From IMG/VR virus record IMGVR_UViG_3300049893_001343, positions 1 through 44,795 of that record: a stretch of DNA of 44,795 nucleotides, one strand, 5' to 3'. Below the pieces are notes generated by a model. That model searched no databases. It was not told the DNA's origin and saw only the letters and a program-made list of their open reading frames with translations. Every line of letters begins with the position of its first letter. The stretch's first letter is position 1. Made by a program: the position numbers and the translations under genes. Source of the DNA: a virus. Below, in pieces: positions 21,926-31,083 of the stretch.

Positions 21926-22654
21926 ATGCTTTGGAAACTTAAATATCTTTGGCTCGTAATTAAAAATTATCCTGTTTCACTCTTTTGGAATCCTTGGTTT
22001 GTTCTTCGTCTTACTTTGACACGTTTACTATTCACCGTTACGAGACGCTATTGTGGACCTAGTTTAACGACACCAAGTAGTGATCCAGTGTTTAATATCC
22101 AAGCTCTCGTTAACGCTTTCGCAATGTATGTAGTTAGAGAGTTAGACGGACCTTGGATTAAATTACTAAGAGAGACTCCAGCTCCAGTTATTCTCGATAT
22201 TGGCTCGAACATAGGCCAATTTGCTCGTTACGCTGGACAATTTAACCCAGGCGCTATTATTTACACATTTGATGCTTGGCGTGAACTAGCAGGATATAAT
22301 AGGGAATTTAGTCATCAAGTTGTTGCATTAGGTGACACTGATCAAGATTGGACCACACTTACTAAAAGTAACATTGGATGGACAGCTTCTACTGAGAGTG
22401 GTTATTATAGAGGCGAAGAAGACGATGTTCATTTGCAGCGTCTTGACTATCTTGTTGAACGCAATGATATTAGGTGTATCGACTTAATGAAAATTGACGT
22501 AGATGGAGCAGAATGGCAAGTTCTTAAAGGTGCTACTAAAGCTCTCAAGATTACTCGTTGTCTTTTAATTGAAACAAATGAACCAGAAAAGCTTCCAGCT
22601 GGATTCAAATGGACCACTCGAAATAGATTTGATTGGTGTGGAATAAGAGAATAG
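21926..22654 (+). CDS. FkbM-family methyltransferase inserted between terminase genes
   Basis: From ATG 21926 this is a 242-aa protein. The SAM-binding motif is VILDIGSNIGQFARYAG (about 88-104) and the family motif is LMKIDVDGAEWQVLKGA (about 188-204). FkbM enzymes usually O-methylate sugars or small molecules; the target here is unknown. The first 40 residues are hydrophobic and aromatic (WLVIKNYPVSLFWNPWFVL), so it may touch the membrane. It ends 1 base before the large terminase start. The codon pattern is AT-richer than in the terminase genes, as expected for an acquired cargo gene. Confidence 0.85.
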   Translation: MLWKLKYLWLVIKNYPVSLFWNPWFVLRLTLTRLLFTVTRRYCGPSLTTPSSDPVFNIQALVNAFAMYVVRELDGPWIKLLRETPAPVILDIGSNIGQFARYAGQFNPGAIIYTFDAWRELAGYNREFSHQVVALGDTDQDWTTLTKSNIGWTASTESGYYRGEEDDVHLQRLDYLVERNDIRCIDLMKIDVDGAEWQVLKGATKALKITRCLLIETNEPEKLPAGFKWTTRNRFDWCGIRE

Positions 22655-22655
22655 T

Positions 22656-24416
22656 ATGCCCCTCCTTCCATCTCCACTAACAGCTTCGATTGAGCAGAAT
22701 AATGCTCAAACGATAAACTATCAGCCTTTGCCATTTACCTCGGCAGCTGATTTTGTGGAGTTCTTTGACCCATCCTTACGATCTGGCCAAAAGCATCTTC
22801 ATCCTTGGCAACGTGAAACACTGGAGTTCTTGTCTGACGCAGACTCCCTAAGGCAAGGAAAGCGCCCCCGATTTACTATTGCTGAGAAACTTAAGTTCCT
22901 TCTAGGTGCAGCAAATGGGTCTGGTAAAGACGCTTTCGTTATCGCTGGCTTCGTGACCTTCGTTTTGTGTTGTTGGCAGCGTTACAAGATAGTAGTAACT
23001 TCATCGTCTGGACTTCAGTTAGACACGCAAACGCGGACGTATATTAAGAACCTCTGTCAAGAAGTTAACACATACCTCCGCCAAAATGGTATTTTAGATG
23101 AAGACGCAATCGACATCAAAGTCGCGACATTTAAGTCAAAGATATTCGAGAAGCAAGATGGTAGTAAATATGCTCTAACTGGTGGTGAAATCATCACGTT
23201 CGTAACTGACGAAGGTGGCCGCGCTGAAGGTCATCATCCTTGGCCTGACGCTTTACCAGGTGAAGGCGTAATCATTATCATTAACGAAGGTAAGTCAGTT
23301 CCAGATGAAATCTACACCCACTTAGGTAAATGTACTTACAATATTTGGGTAGAAGTATCATCCGCTGGTGAAGCATCACAACACTTCTATAGAGCATTTT
23401 CAAGTGCCCGCGATTGGGGCTCAGGGTGGCAGCCTAACACTTACTATAAGCGTAAGATTACGTCATATGACTGCCCCCATAAACCTACTAGTGCAATAGA
23501 AGCAGACAAGTTAGAGTATGGTGAGCAGTCGGATTTCTTCCGTGCTACACACTTAACCGAGTTCATTAACTCATCTGGCGCTGTCGTTATCACCGAGACA
23601 GCCCTCATTAAGTGTCTTAAAACTGCTAAACTTAAAGTAGACGTTGGTTTACCGCTTAGAGCAGGGCTTGACTTGGCAGGCGGGGGCGATGAGTGTGCAT
23701 TGTATGTTTTCGACAATAATGTATTTGTTGGACGTGAAGTTTGGCGTAGTAGAGACACCGAGTTTTCAGTAGATCTATTAGCTGGTATTGGTAATGAACC
23801 TGGCGTGTTTTCCAAGTTTGGCCTTAAACCAGAGAACATCTTTGGTGACGATAATGGCTTAGGGCAGCCAATTATTGACGGTTTAGCTCGACGAGGTTGG
23901 GATATTGTTCGTGTAAGGAATCAATCTTCAGCCTACAACAAGACATCTTACTTAAATCGAGGCATTGAATTGTGGGCCCGCTTCGCTAGGTTAGTAGAAG
24001 AATGTATCGTTGTTTTACCCCCAGACGATGAAAAATTACACAAGGAACTTGCCAATCGTCATTATGACACCAGTGAAGTTCAAGGTAAGCGTAAACTTCT
24101 CTCCAAAGAAGAGGAGAAGTCTCAAGGCCACCCATCACCTAATCGTGCAGACGCCGTCGTTCTTGCGTTTACAGGCTTAACGATTACAGATTTTCAGGAT
24201 GGTAAACGTAGTATTGCACGCACTGTTCCGCAGAATATCCCATCACAAGAGATACTCGCTAATATATCCAATGGTCCAAAAGAGCGGACGTATGATTTCG
24301 CTCCAGCTATTGAGAGTTTTCGTAGTGAAATACAAGCAGAGTTAAATAAGCAAAAGAAAGTAAATAAATTTGGCTTTAGTAATCCAGCAAACTTATTAAG
24401 ATCTATCTATGACTGA
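22656..24416 (+). CDS. terL: Large terminase subunit
   Basis: This 586-aa protein has the two terminase domains. In the ATPase, Walker A is GAANGSGKD (84-92) and the Walker B strand is GVIIIINEGK (about 204-213). In the RNase H-like nuclease, the acidic residues sit in RAGLDLAGGGDE (D339), IFGDDNGLG (about 396-404) and NRADAVVLAF. It pumps DNA into the prohead and cuts it. The Walker B usual Asp-Glu pair is Asn-Glu here, which is unusual. The end overlaps the portal start by 8 bases. Confidence 0.92.
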   Translation: MPLLPSPLTASIEQNNAQTINYQPLPFTSAADFVEFFDPSLRSGQKHLHPWQRETLEFLSDADSLRQGKRPRFTIAEKLKFLLGAANGSGKDAFVIAGFVTFVLCCWQRYKIVVTSSSGLQLDTQTRTYIKNLCQEVNTYLRQNGILDEDAIDIKVATFKSKIFEKQDGSKYALTGGEIITFVTDEGGRAEGHHPWPDALPGEGVIIIINEGKSVPDEIYTHLGKCTYNIWVEVSSAGEASQHFYRAFSSARDWGSGWQPNTYYKRKITSYDCPHKPTSAIEADKLEYGEQSDFFRATHLTEFINSSGAVVITETALIKCLKTAKLKVDVGLPLRAGLDLAGGGDECALYVFDNNVFVGREVWRSRDTEFSVDLLAGIGNEPGVFSKFGLKPENIFGDDNGLGQPIIDGLARRGWDIVRVRNQSSAYNKTSYLNRGIELWARFARLVEECIVVLPPDDEKLHKELANRHYDTSEVQGKRKLLSKEEEKSQGHPSPNRADAVVLAFTGLTITDFQDGKRSIARTVPQNIPSQEILANISNGPKERTYDFAPAIESFRSEIQAELNKQKKVNKFGFSNPANLLRSIYD

Positions 24417-26382
24417 TTTTTCGTTAGGCGAACGCACTCCATTTAATGCTCAAGAGCAAGCTCAAACTGAAGCTGGGCAGCCGATGGAATTTACTTATTC
24501 CTACATGACAGAGAAAGCCCGCGCTTTAATTGCTTCATGGAAACAAGAGCAAGATGATACTGATCGTCGTCGTCGGCAGAGGAAGATTGAAGTATCTCTT
24601 GAAGCATTGCGTCAACAAGGTCGTCTTAAGATGGATGAGACGCTGTTAGGAATTCGCGTGATTGACGAGAATATTCGTAAAGAGCAGCCACTCTTTATGA
24701 ACTATCTAACTGGTGCTCGCAGGGCCGCGATTTTCAAGAATAAGGAAACTCCTATCGAAGACATCGAGCGATTGGAAAACGAGGTAACTGAAGGATTACG
24801 CTACAAAGGTTGGATTGATAGTTACTTCTCCGTAACTGATGGTGCTCAGCTTCATGGATGGGATAGCGTGGAAGTTGTCTACGATGAGAAGAAACCCCTC
24901 CAAGTTTCCCTTGAGCACATCGGACACGATGATCTATTGTTTCCGCTTGATAGTTTAGACATTCAAGCTTGTGCCTTCATTTTGCGTCGTTATCACATGT
25001 CTCCGATGACGTTAATGAACATGGTTGCGGACTTCGGCTTCGATGCTGCCCAAGTTAATACATTAGTTGAAGAAGCTAAGAAGCAGGGGATGAATGTTCC
25101 CAAGAATATCTGCGTCTACAAGATTCAATTTAAGGTTAATCGAGTTGTTTATGTAGGGTGGATTGAACCAAATAAGGGAACAGATTGGCTGAAAAAGCCG
25201 GCCCCGCTTTTCGTTGGTAGACGTAAACTTACCCAAGAGATTGTCCCTACTCAGCAGACTATTGTAGACCCTACCACTGGTTTGCCAACAGCTATTGAAG
25301 TCCCTCAGACTGTAGAAAAGTGGGTTGATGAATACGAAAGTATTTATTTCGTCAGCATTTTACGGTATAGTCAGACGGAAGAAAAAGCTATCGCTGAACA
25401 GAAAGGTCATGCGTTCTATGATTTACCTTATCAAGAAGCCTCTACTGCTCTTGCGTCACTGTTTATCAATGGTTCCGTTAGAGCGTCAAACATCTTCGCT
25501 AGTTGGGCAAAAGGAACAGGAACAGGTTCGATGCCCAAGAAGATGGACATGGATTTGGAACATGGTTGTGTTTATAGCGAACCTATATCTTTTTGGAATC
25601 CTCCTTATCCTGACCCTAGTCTTTTACGAGGACTCCAGTTCTTAGATGTCCGCAAACAACAGGAGTCTGGTAATTTAGCGGCCGCCGTTGTTAATCGAGA
25701 TGATAGTCGCAAAACTGCTGAGGAGATCGAGACGGCGAAAGAAGAAACTAATAAGTTAGGTAGTGTTCAACTAGTTCTATACAGTGGCTTCGTAGGTGAT
25801 GTTCTATCGCTTCAATGGTATATTATCCAGAACTTATCACTACAAGGTCAGGTTAAGTTGCTTCAAAAGCCTGTGCCTGATGCTATGGGAGTGGAGATCT
25901 TGCAGAATGATATGGAAACATTGTCACGTCAGTTTGAAGTTCTGCCTTCTGGAGATACTGATGTTATTAAACGAGCTGAACGTATCCAGAAGCGAATGAT
26001 GCTGTTGCCAGTTGTTGGCCATATTCCTGAGTTGGCGATTGAACTAATTAAAGATTTGTTGCGCGAAATCTTACCAGAAGATTCTGCGCGCTACATTACT
26101 GTCCTCGAAAGTAGTTTAATGTTCAATAAAGATGCTATGATTATGGCTCTTGCTGGTATGCTTGAACAAGCTGTTACCGATGAACGAGGACAGATTAAAC
26201 CCGAGTTTGCCCAGTTTGCTCCGCAGTTGGCGCAGATGAAGCAAATTATTATGCAGCAGCAAGCTGCTAGTCAGACGCAACAAGCTGGACATGCTTCAGC
26301 TAATCCTGGTGCGTCTGGTCAGCAGAAGATGATACAAAATAATATGATGAGTCAACAAATGAGTCCCGCAAATAATCTATGA
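24409..26382 (+). CDS. Portal protein
   Basis: This 657-aa protein follows the large terminase with an 8-base overlap. The size is close to podovirus portals, and the long helical C-terminal part (KTAEEIETAKEETNKLGSVQ) is typical of the wing/stem region. A Gln/Met/Ala-rich tail ends the protein. It forms the dodecameric DNA gate at one capsid vertex. The assignment is from length, order and helix pattern, not from a single diagnostic motif. Confidence 0.75.
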   Translation: MTDFSLGERTPFNAQEQAQTEAGQPMEFTYSYMTEKARALIASWKQEQDDTDRRRRQRKIEVSLEALRQQGRLKMDETLLGIRVIDENIRKEQPLFMNYLTGARRAAIFKNKETPIEDIERLENEVTEGLRYKGWIDSYFSVTDGAQLHGWDSVEVVYDEKKPLQVSLEHIGHDDLLFPLDSLDIQACAFILRRYHMSPMTLMNMVADFGFDAAQVNTLVEEAKKQGMNVPKNICVYKIQFKVNRVVYVGWIEPNKGTDWLKKPAPLFVGRRKLTQEIVPTQQTIVDPTTGLPTAIEVPQTVEKWVDEYESIYFVSILRYSQTEEKAIAEQKGHAFYDLPYQEASTALASLFINGSVRASNIFASWAKGTGTGSMPKKMDMDLEHGCVYSEPISFWNPPYPDPSLLRGLQFLDVRKQQESGNLAAAVVNRDDSRKTAEEIETAKEETNKLGSVQLVLYSGFVGDVLSLQWYIIQNLSLQGQVKLLQKPVPDAMGVEILQNDMETLSRQFEVLPSGDTDVIKRAERIQKRMMLLPVVGHIPELAIELIKDLLREILPEDSARYITVLESSLMFNKDAMIMALAGMLEQAVTDERGQIKPEFAQFAPQLAQMKQIIMQQQAASQTQQAGHASANPGASGQQKMIQNNMMSQQMSPANNL

Positions 26383-26699
26383 ATCCCACCAACATCCTAG
26401 AAGACATCTACAGTAATAAAATCAAGAGCGACACAGTTGATGCTGATAAAGCCTCAGCGCAAGAGAAGTTGCAAGCAGCGTGGCAGCAATGGAATACTAA
26501 TCCAATTACCAACATGTTTCGCAATGCTCTTACTGATGAGTTTCAGCAAATCTTGCGTGGTTGCTGTAATGGTGTTATGACTGGCGAAATAAATGATCAA
26601 CAGTTACGTAGTAGTGTCGCAGCTCTTGCTGCCATTAGTCGTGCTGTTAATCTCGTTGAAAAAGGTCCTGGTCCTGTCGAAGTTGTCGTTAACTCTTAA
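26379..26699 (+). CDS. Hypothetical head-region protein, 106 aa
   Basis: The start overlaps the portal stop as ATGA. The protein is helical (DADKASAQEKLQAAWQQWN) with a Val-rich end (GPVEVVVNS). It lies between portal and scaffold, where many podoviruses keep a small head-assembly gene. No family is recognised. Confidence 0.65.
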   Translation: MNPTNILEDIYSNKIKSDTVDADKASAQEKLQAAWQQWNTNPITNMFRNALTDEFQQILRGCCNGVMTGEINDQQLRSSVAALAAISRAVNLVEKGPGPVEVVVNS

Positions 26700-26711
26700 T
26701 CTTATACTACT

Positions 26712-27929
26712 ATGCCTAAATCTGCCGAAGAAATGATTGCTAGCGGTCCTACTGGTGCTGGTGAACAACGTAGTGTTGAGTTTCAACCTTTGCCAACTAA
26801 TACTGAAGCTCCAAGCAATACGCCCGCCCCTGAGACTCCAGCCCCTCGTCCCCATCAACAATTAGAGGAAGTTGGTAATGTTACTCCTCCTAATGTTGAG
26901 ATTGGTGATGACACTAAAGTCTCCGATGTATTAAAGCAGTTCGATCGTTTGACGACGAAGCAAACGGAACAAGCTAAGTCAGCAGATAAAGCGAAGACGC
27001 CGGCCCCTACTAAGCCAACTGAAAAGCCTGTTGAGAAGCCTGTTCTTCCTCCAACCGCTAGTGAGGAGACTGTCGAGGAAGTTACTCCTCCTACTTCTGA
27101 GGAAGTTATTACAACGTCTGCTGTTGAAATCCCTGCTCCATTAGCTAAGCAGATGTCTAAGCAAGCTCAAGAGTGGGTGCTTGCTGAGATGAAGCGTAAT
27201 GCTAAAGCTGTTGAAGACGCTAAGGCTTTAGCTGCCAACAGTAAAGGTAAAGAAGCTACAAACAATGCTTGGTACGAGCATCCAAATAGTTTTGTTCTAG
27301 CTGAGGAGTTTCAGCAGTCTCAGCAGCATTTGGGTCAATACAAAGGTATCTTGCGTCACTATCAAGAGCAACTCGTTCGAGTTCGTGAAGGTGATGAATG
27401 GGAAGATTTGTCGCAAGATGCTGATGGTCGCGTTATTAAACTTCCTGCGAAACAGAAGGCGTCTGCTAAAGCTGAGGCTCTTATTGAAGAACGTATCGCA
27501 ATCGCCCGCGATTTGGTTCGTCAGGAAGAAGGTTATCAGCAGCAGTTCATTAACGAACATCAACAGCGCAGTACGCAAGTTCGTGGTGTTCTTGGTGAAC
27601 TTGAGAAGCGTTACTTTCCACAGTATGTCCAAGGTATTAAGTCTAAAAATGCGGACGTTCAGAAGTATGTTCAAGCTGCTGAGCAAGAATTGAAAGTGTT
27701 GCAGCAGTCTCATAATCCTCTTACTCCATTCATGTTGAAACTCTACGCTAGCTTCTTGGAACTGAAGTTAGGTGGTGCTGGTCAACAGACTCAACAGCAG
27801 GTGAATAAAGTTTCCAATACGCAAGCGCAAGCTGGACCTACTATTAGCAGTATCAATAGTTCTGGTGGACAACGTTCTGTTGATCCAGATGATTTACCGT
27901 TTAATCCAGCACAATGGCCAGGACGGTAA
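26712..27929 (+). CDS. Scaffold-like protein
   Basis: This 405-aa protein is rich in Glu, Pro and Thr in its first 170 residues (TPAPTKPTEKPVEKPVLPP) and in Gln/Glu/Lys helices after that (QQHLGQYKGILRHYQEQLV). It is likely a coiled-coil internal scaffold of the prohead, based on composition and its place between portal and major capsid genes. The C-terminus is SVDPDDLPFNPAQWPGR. Four bases behind the stop starts a sigma-54 promoter. Confidence 0.75.
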   Translation: MPKSAEEMIASGPTGAGEQRSVEFQPLPTNTEAPSNTPAPETPAPRPHQQLEEVGNVTPPNVEIGDDTKVSDVLKQFDRLTTKQTEQAKSADKAKTPAPTKPTEKPVEKPVLPPTASEETVEEVTPPTSEEVITTSAVEIPAPLAKQMSKQAQEWVLAEMKRNAKAVEDAKALAANSKGKEATNNAWYEHPNSFVLAEEFQQSQQHLGQYKGILRHYQEQLVRVREGDEWEDLSQDADGRVIKLPAKQKASAKAEALIEERIAIARDLVRQEEGYQQQFINEHQQRSTQVRGVLGELEKRYFPQYVQGIKSKNADVQKYVQAAEQELKVLQQSHNPLTPFMLKLYASFLELKLGGAGQQTQQQVNKVSNTQAQAGPTISSINSSGGQRSVDPDDLPFNPAQWPGR

Positions 27930-27933
27930 AGCG

Positions 27934-27950
27934 TTGGCATGGAAATTGCT
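27934..27950 (+). promoter_or_regulatory. Sigma-54 promoter of the major capsid unit
   Basis: The sequence TTGGCATG-GAAA-TTGCT fits the sigma-54 consensus TGGCAYG-N4-TTGCW with correct spacing. The predicted start is near 27961, giving a leader of about 128 bases before the capsid gene. It would boost capsid expression above the rest of the head operon. Confidence 0.87.
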
Positions 27951-28088
27951 TATATGAATTCGTTAGCGTTAAAGATTGCTTCTAAGGTAAGGGCATACCA
28001 TAGCTTCTATTGCAAAGGGCATTGCAGACGACAGACGTGTGTTTGTTGTCATAAACACAATAACCTTTACAGTTAGTCTCTATTAGTT

Positions 28089-29369
28089 ATGCCAAATGTA
28101 ATCGACTTACCTAGGGCTGCAAACCTTTGGACGGAAGTTGACAAGTCTCTCTACAATCAACTTCCGATTTATCTCGCGAAACGTCAGGTTGAGTATATTC
28201 AGGTTTGGGACACTTGGACCAAATTGCTGAAACCTCAGCCTTGGAGTCCGAACATGGGTAACATCATGAAGGGTGTTAACAAGGTTCGTTCTCCGATTCT
28301 TCGTGGACAGGCTCTTCCCAACGCAATTACTTCTCTCCCTAAGAAAGATGTAATTGAACCTCGTGAAACTTCGGAACAGGTCCAGCTTTATCGGCAGGAT
28401 TTTGAGTCGAATGTTTTCCAGTTCCTCCCTTCCTTCCAAGACTTCCTCACTGACCACATTGATGCTACGTCTGACGACATCAATGAGAAGGTGATGGTCT
28501 TTAAGGATCTATTCTACAGGACCGCGATTTTCCATGGATCCCCTAAGCTGTGGGTTTGTGGTAAGCCTACTGGAACGGAACTCACTGGTGTTGATTATTG
28601 GCGCTCTCCTACTATTGCTCTGAGCAAGACTCAGGCGATGTTGCAGGCGTTGATTGCTCAGACGACTGGTGCGCTTACTCTTGAGACTATCAAGAAGTTG
28701 GCGACGGTTGCTTACAACGATGAAGCTATCACTCCTTTCAGCGGGAAAGTTCTCCCTGATGGTAGTGATGGTTCTGGCCTTAACCAGAAGTATTGCTTGT
28801 ATATCGGTACTGAAGTTTGGGATAGCTTCACTGATACTGGCAGTTATCTGCTTAACAATCGTGCCTTGAATCTCGATGTTGTTACGTCTGGATTTACTGG
28901 TTCGTTGTTTGGTCGCTTCACTTGTAAGTTTGAGCGATTCGAAATGCGTATTGCTGCGGACGGGACTATTCCTGCTCCTGAAACTACGCAAGAGAATAAC
29001 AACGAATACAACTTTGGTGACCGCGTGATGAATCCTGCTTACGTTGCTGCTCCTATTGGTGTAGCATTCCTCGTTGGTATGGATGCTTACAAAGCTGTTA
29101 CCATTGGTGCTCCACCTAAGTATTTCTCTGACGGTGGAAGTGGTATGACGATGAAGCAGTTCCAGGGTATGGACTGGAATGGTCGTGTTAACATGACTCG
29201 TAATGTTCTTGTTCCTTCATTGGATCAGAATAACAAGGTTGTGCTTGATACTAACAAGCGTGGTGAATACTTGCAGCTTATCGCTGATGTTGCTCTCGGT
29301 ATTCTTCCCAATCAGCGTCGGAATATTATTCCGATTCTGTATCGTCGTAGTCGTATTGCCACTCAGTAA
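28089..29369 (+). CDS. Major capsid protein
   Basis: This 426-aa protein lies directly after the scaffold gene, behind its own strong promoter, and uses common codons, as expected for the most abundant virion protein. Recognisable parts are GSLFGRFTCKFERFEMR and MNPAYVAAPIGVAFLVGMDA near the C-terminal third, patterns seen in phage capsid proteins. No Shine-Dalgarno motif is present before the ATG. The fold is expected to be HK97-like, but this is not visible in the sequence itself. Confidence 0.8.
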   Translation: MPNVIDLPRAANLWTEVDKSLYNQLPIYLAKRQVEYIQVWDTWTKLLKPQPWSPNMGNIMKGVNKVRSPILRGQALPNAITSLPKKDVIEPRETSEQVQLYRQDFESNVFQFLPSFQDFLTDHIDATSDDINEKVMVFKDLFYRTAIFHGSPKLWVCGKPTGTELTGVDYWRSPTIALSKTQAMLQALIAQTTGALTLETIKKLATVAYNDEAITPFSGKVLPDGSDGSGLNQKYCLYIGTEVWDSFTDTGSYLLNNRALNLDVVTSGFTGSLFGRFTCKFERFEMRIAADGTIPAPETTQENNNEYNFGDRVMNPAYVAAPIGVAFLVGMDAYKAVTIGAPPKYFSDGGSGMTMKQFQGMDWNGRVNMTRNVLVPSLDQNNKVVLDTNKRGEYLQLIADVALGILPNQRRNIIPILYRRSRIATQ

Positions 29370-29404
29370 TCATTAACTAATAACGAGAAAGGACAATATA
29401 GACT

Positions 29405-29989
29405 ATGAATAAAACGTTTCTTAAATTGTGCGCGGTTGGACTTAGTGCTGTTTTGGCTAGCTTTATGGTTAGTCAAGCTGCTACTATTGTCTACACTATC
29501 CCTTCTGGGACTACGGCGTGGAACGCTACTAACTTGATTAGTGGCGCTGCCCGCATTACTGCGATTAGCATCAACACTGGCGCTGCTGGTGGTGTTACTA
29601 ATCTCACCTACGCGTTTAATGATTTCCCTGGCTTTAATGCTGCTAATGGCTGGGGCAATATCATGCAAACGAATAGTGGTTACATGGCAGTTGGTCAGTA
29701 TACGACGAACATCCTCAAGATTCAGACGAATTTTGGTGGTGTTTATACTAATGCTGACGGCACTACTAATTGGATTACGGTTAGTAATGCACTCTGGGTG
29801 TATACCAATTACGTTGGTGCGACCAGTAATGCTTGGCGTGTTGTGGCGTTTGGAACTGTTGGTTCTAACTCTACTGCTACGCTGACGTTGCCGTCTGGTG
29901 GTATTCCCGTTATCTATGGTCTCGGGTTTACCAACAATAACATTGGTGTCGGTAGCACGATTACTATCACCTATAATCCGTCGCTCTAA
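29405..29989 (+). CDS. Exported Asn/Thr-rich protein co-expressed with capsid
   Basis: This 194-aa protein begins with a complete Sec signal peptide: positive MNKTFLK, hydrophobic LCAVGLSAVLASFMV and a cleavage site SQA-A near residue 26. The mature part is a beta-rich Thr/Asn/Gly protein (TGAAGGVTNLTYAFNDFPGF) ending TITITYNPSL, similar to surface adhesin-type folds. It has a good Shine-Dalgarno motif (AGAAAGGAC). It shares a promoter with the capsid gene and is followed by a terminator, so it should be made in similar amounts. Decoration protein or exported surface protein are both possible. Confidence 0.75.
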   Translation: MNKTFLKLCAVGLSAVLASFMVSQAATIVYTIPSGTTAWNATNLISGAARITAISINTGAAGGVTNLTYAFNDFPGFNAANGWGNIMQTNSGYMAVGQYTTNILKIQTNFGGVYTNADGTTNWITVSNALWVYTNYVGATSNAWRVVAFGTVGSNSTATLTLPSGGIPVIYGLGFTNNNIGVGSTITITYNPSL

Positions 29990-30004
29990 TCTTCCAGAGA
30001 ATTC

Positions 30005-30086
30005 AGCAACGAGTCGATGCGTTGCTGTGGTGTGGTGGTGATGAGTTTTGGCTGTTCTCATTAAAAAACAGCCACTTTTTAATTTT
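30005..30086 (+). terminator. Tandem hairpins with T-tract ending the capsid transcript
   Basis: A first stem AGCAACG/CGTTGCT (30005-30026) is followed by TGGCTGTT/AACAGCCA (30049-30074) and then CTTTTTAATTTT. The second is a classical intrinsic terminator on the plus strand, 60 bases behind the exported protein gene. Confidence 0.85.
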
Positions 30087-30103
30087 CCCATATCTTACCT
30101 CAT

Positions 30104-30472
30104 ATGATTTTCCCTGGAATTGAATTGCGGACGCCTTATCAGTTGCTTCAATCGTTAGTGATGGGGCAAGAATTATTGGTGCAAGATCCAATTATCTTCG
30201 CAGCGGCCGGCCTTATCCTTCCTTCTAAACGTTTAGTCGGTATTCGAACTCTTGAAAATGTTGGAACTGTATCTGTTTTTTGGCGCATTGGTGGTGCTCC
30301 TAGTGCTGGCAGTTTTCATGGAGTTCTCAAAGGCTGCACAGTTGCCAATGACGGCACAGGCGGATTTGTGGATCTCAGTCGTTTTGTTGGGGATGTTTAC
30401 ATTGCTCCTACTACTGGCTCTACTTGTAACGTGGTAGCTTTCCAAGCGTTGCCTAAAGAAGCTCAGAGTTAA
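30104..30472 (+). CDS. Hypothetical virion-region protein, 122 aa
   Basis: No family is recognised. The beta-rich sequence includes LENVGTVSVFWRIGGAPSAG, then YIAPTTGSTCNVVAFQALP. Such short beta proteins are common among phage head or fibre accessory proteins. It has no signal peptide. It is the first gene after the capsid terminator, with no sigma-54 site before it, so it depends on read-through or another promoter. Confidence 0.6.
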   Translation: MIFPGIELRTPYQLLQSLVMGQELLVQDPIIFAAAGLILPSKRLVGIRTLENVGTVSVFWRIGGAPSAGSFHGVLKGCTVANDGTGGFVDLSRFVGDVYIAPTTGSTCNVVAFQALPKEAQS

Positions 30473-30477
30473 CTGAC

Positions 30478-31083
30478 ATGAGACCACCTATTCTTAAAGC
30501 TTGGAATAGAACTGCTATCCAATTTCGGGGCATCTATTCCAATCGTTATGGGATTGGTTCTCAGACTGGTGGTAGTAGTGGAGGCGGTAGTGGCGGTGAG
30601 ATTTCTGTTGTTCAAGGTGATAACTTTGAATTTAATTTTGACGGAGATATTACGCGGTTTTATTTAAAAGATGATTTTGGAGATAATTATTTAATTGATA
30701 TTGTAGACGTTGCAGGCGATTATCAAATTGAAATAGCGGCAGCAGCTGGTGGCTTGCCATCATCTGCTCCACCACCAGTGTTTGCCGGTAACTATGTTTT
30801 TTGTATTGATGCTTACCTACGTTTTCATATAGATGGTAGTGGTGGTATTAATTCTAGCTATATTGCTGTAAACTCAGATGGCTCGGCTACACCAGTTATC
30901 GAAGATCCAGCGGTAGCTAATACTGCAATTAAATCTACTACGACATATAAGGTTGGTTCGAATTTTGAGATTGTCGGCACCAAGTTTTATTTCAAGGATA
31001 TGCTAGGTAATGTTTATTATCCAATCATTGTCGAAGATACTCCTGGAAATTATGTGCTTCAATTAACTGCTGGTTACTTATGA
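30478..31083 (+). CDS. Hypothetical fibre-type protein with internal repeat, 201 aa
   Basis: A Gly/Ser linker (GGSSGGGSGGE, about 32-42) separates a basic N-terminus from a beta-rich body. Two related units are visible: GDNFEFNFDGDITRFYLKDD (start of the first) and GSNFEIVGTKFYFKDMLGN (start of the second), each ending in G-D/N-Y-x-x-x-L/I. It is likely a structural or fibre accessory protein. Its stop overlaps the next start (ATGA). Confidence 0.6.
   Translation: MRPPILKAWNRTAIQFRGIYSNRYGIGSQTGGSSGGGSGGEISVVQGDNFEFNFDGDITRFYLKDDFGDNYLIDIVDVAGDYQIEIAAAAGGLPSSAPPPVFAGNYVFCIDAYLRFHIDGSGGINSSYIAVNSDGSATPVIEDPAVANTAIKSTTTYKVGSNFEIVGTKFYFKDMLGNVYYPIIVEDTPGNYVLQLTAGYL

Noticed and set aside
29363-30091. 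Long open frame of 242 codons on the minus strand
   Set aside because: It is antisense to the exported capsid-partner gene, rich in Thr/Asn/Arg as expected from a reversed low-complexity gene, and has no sensible context.
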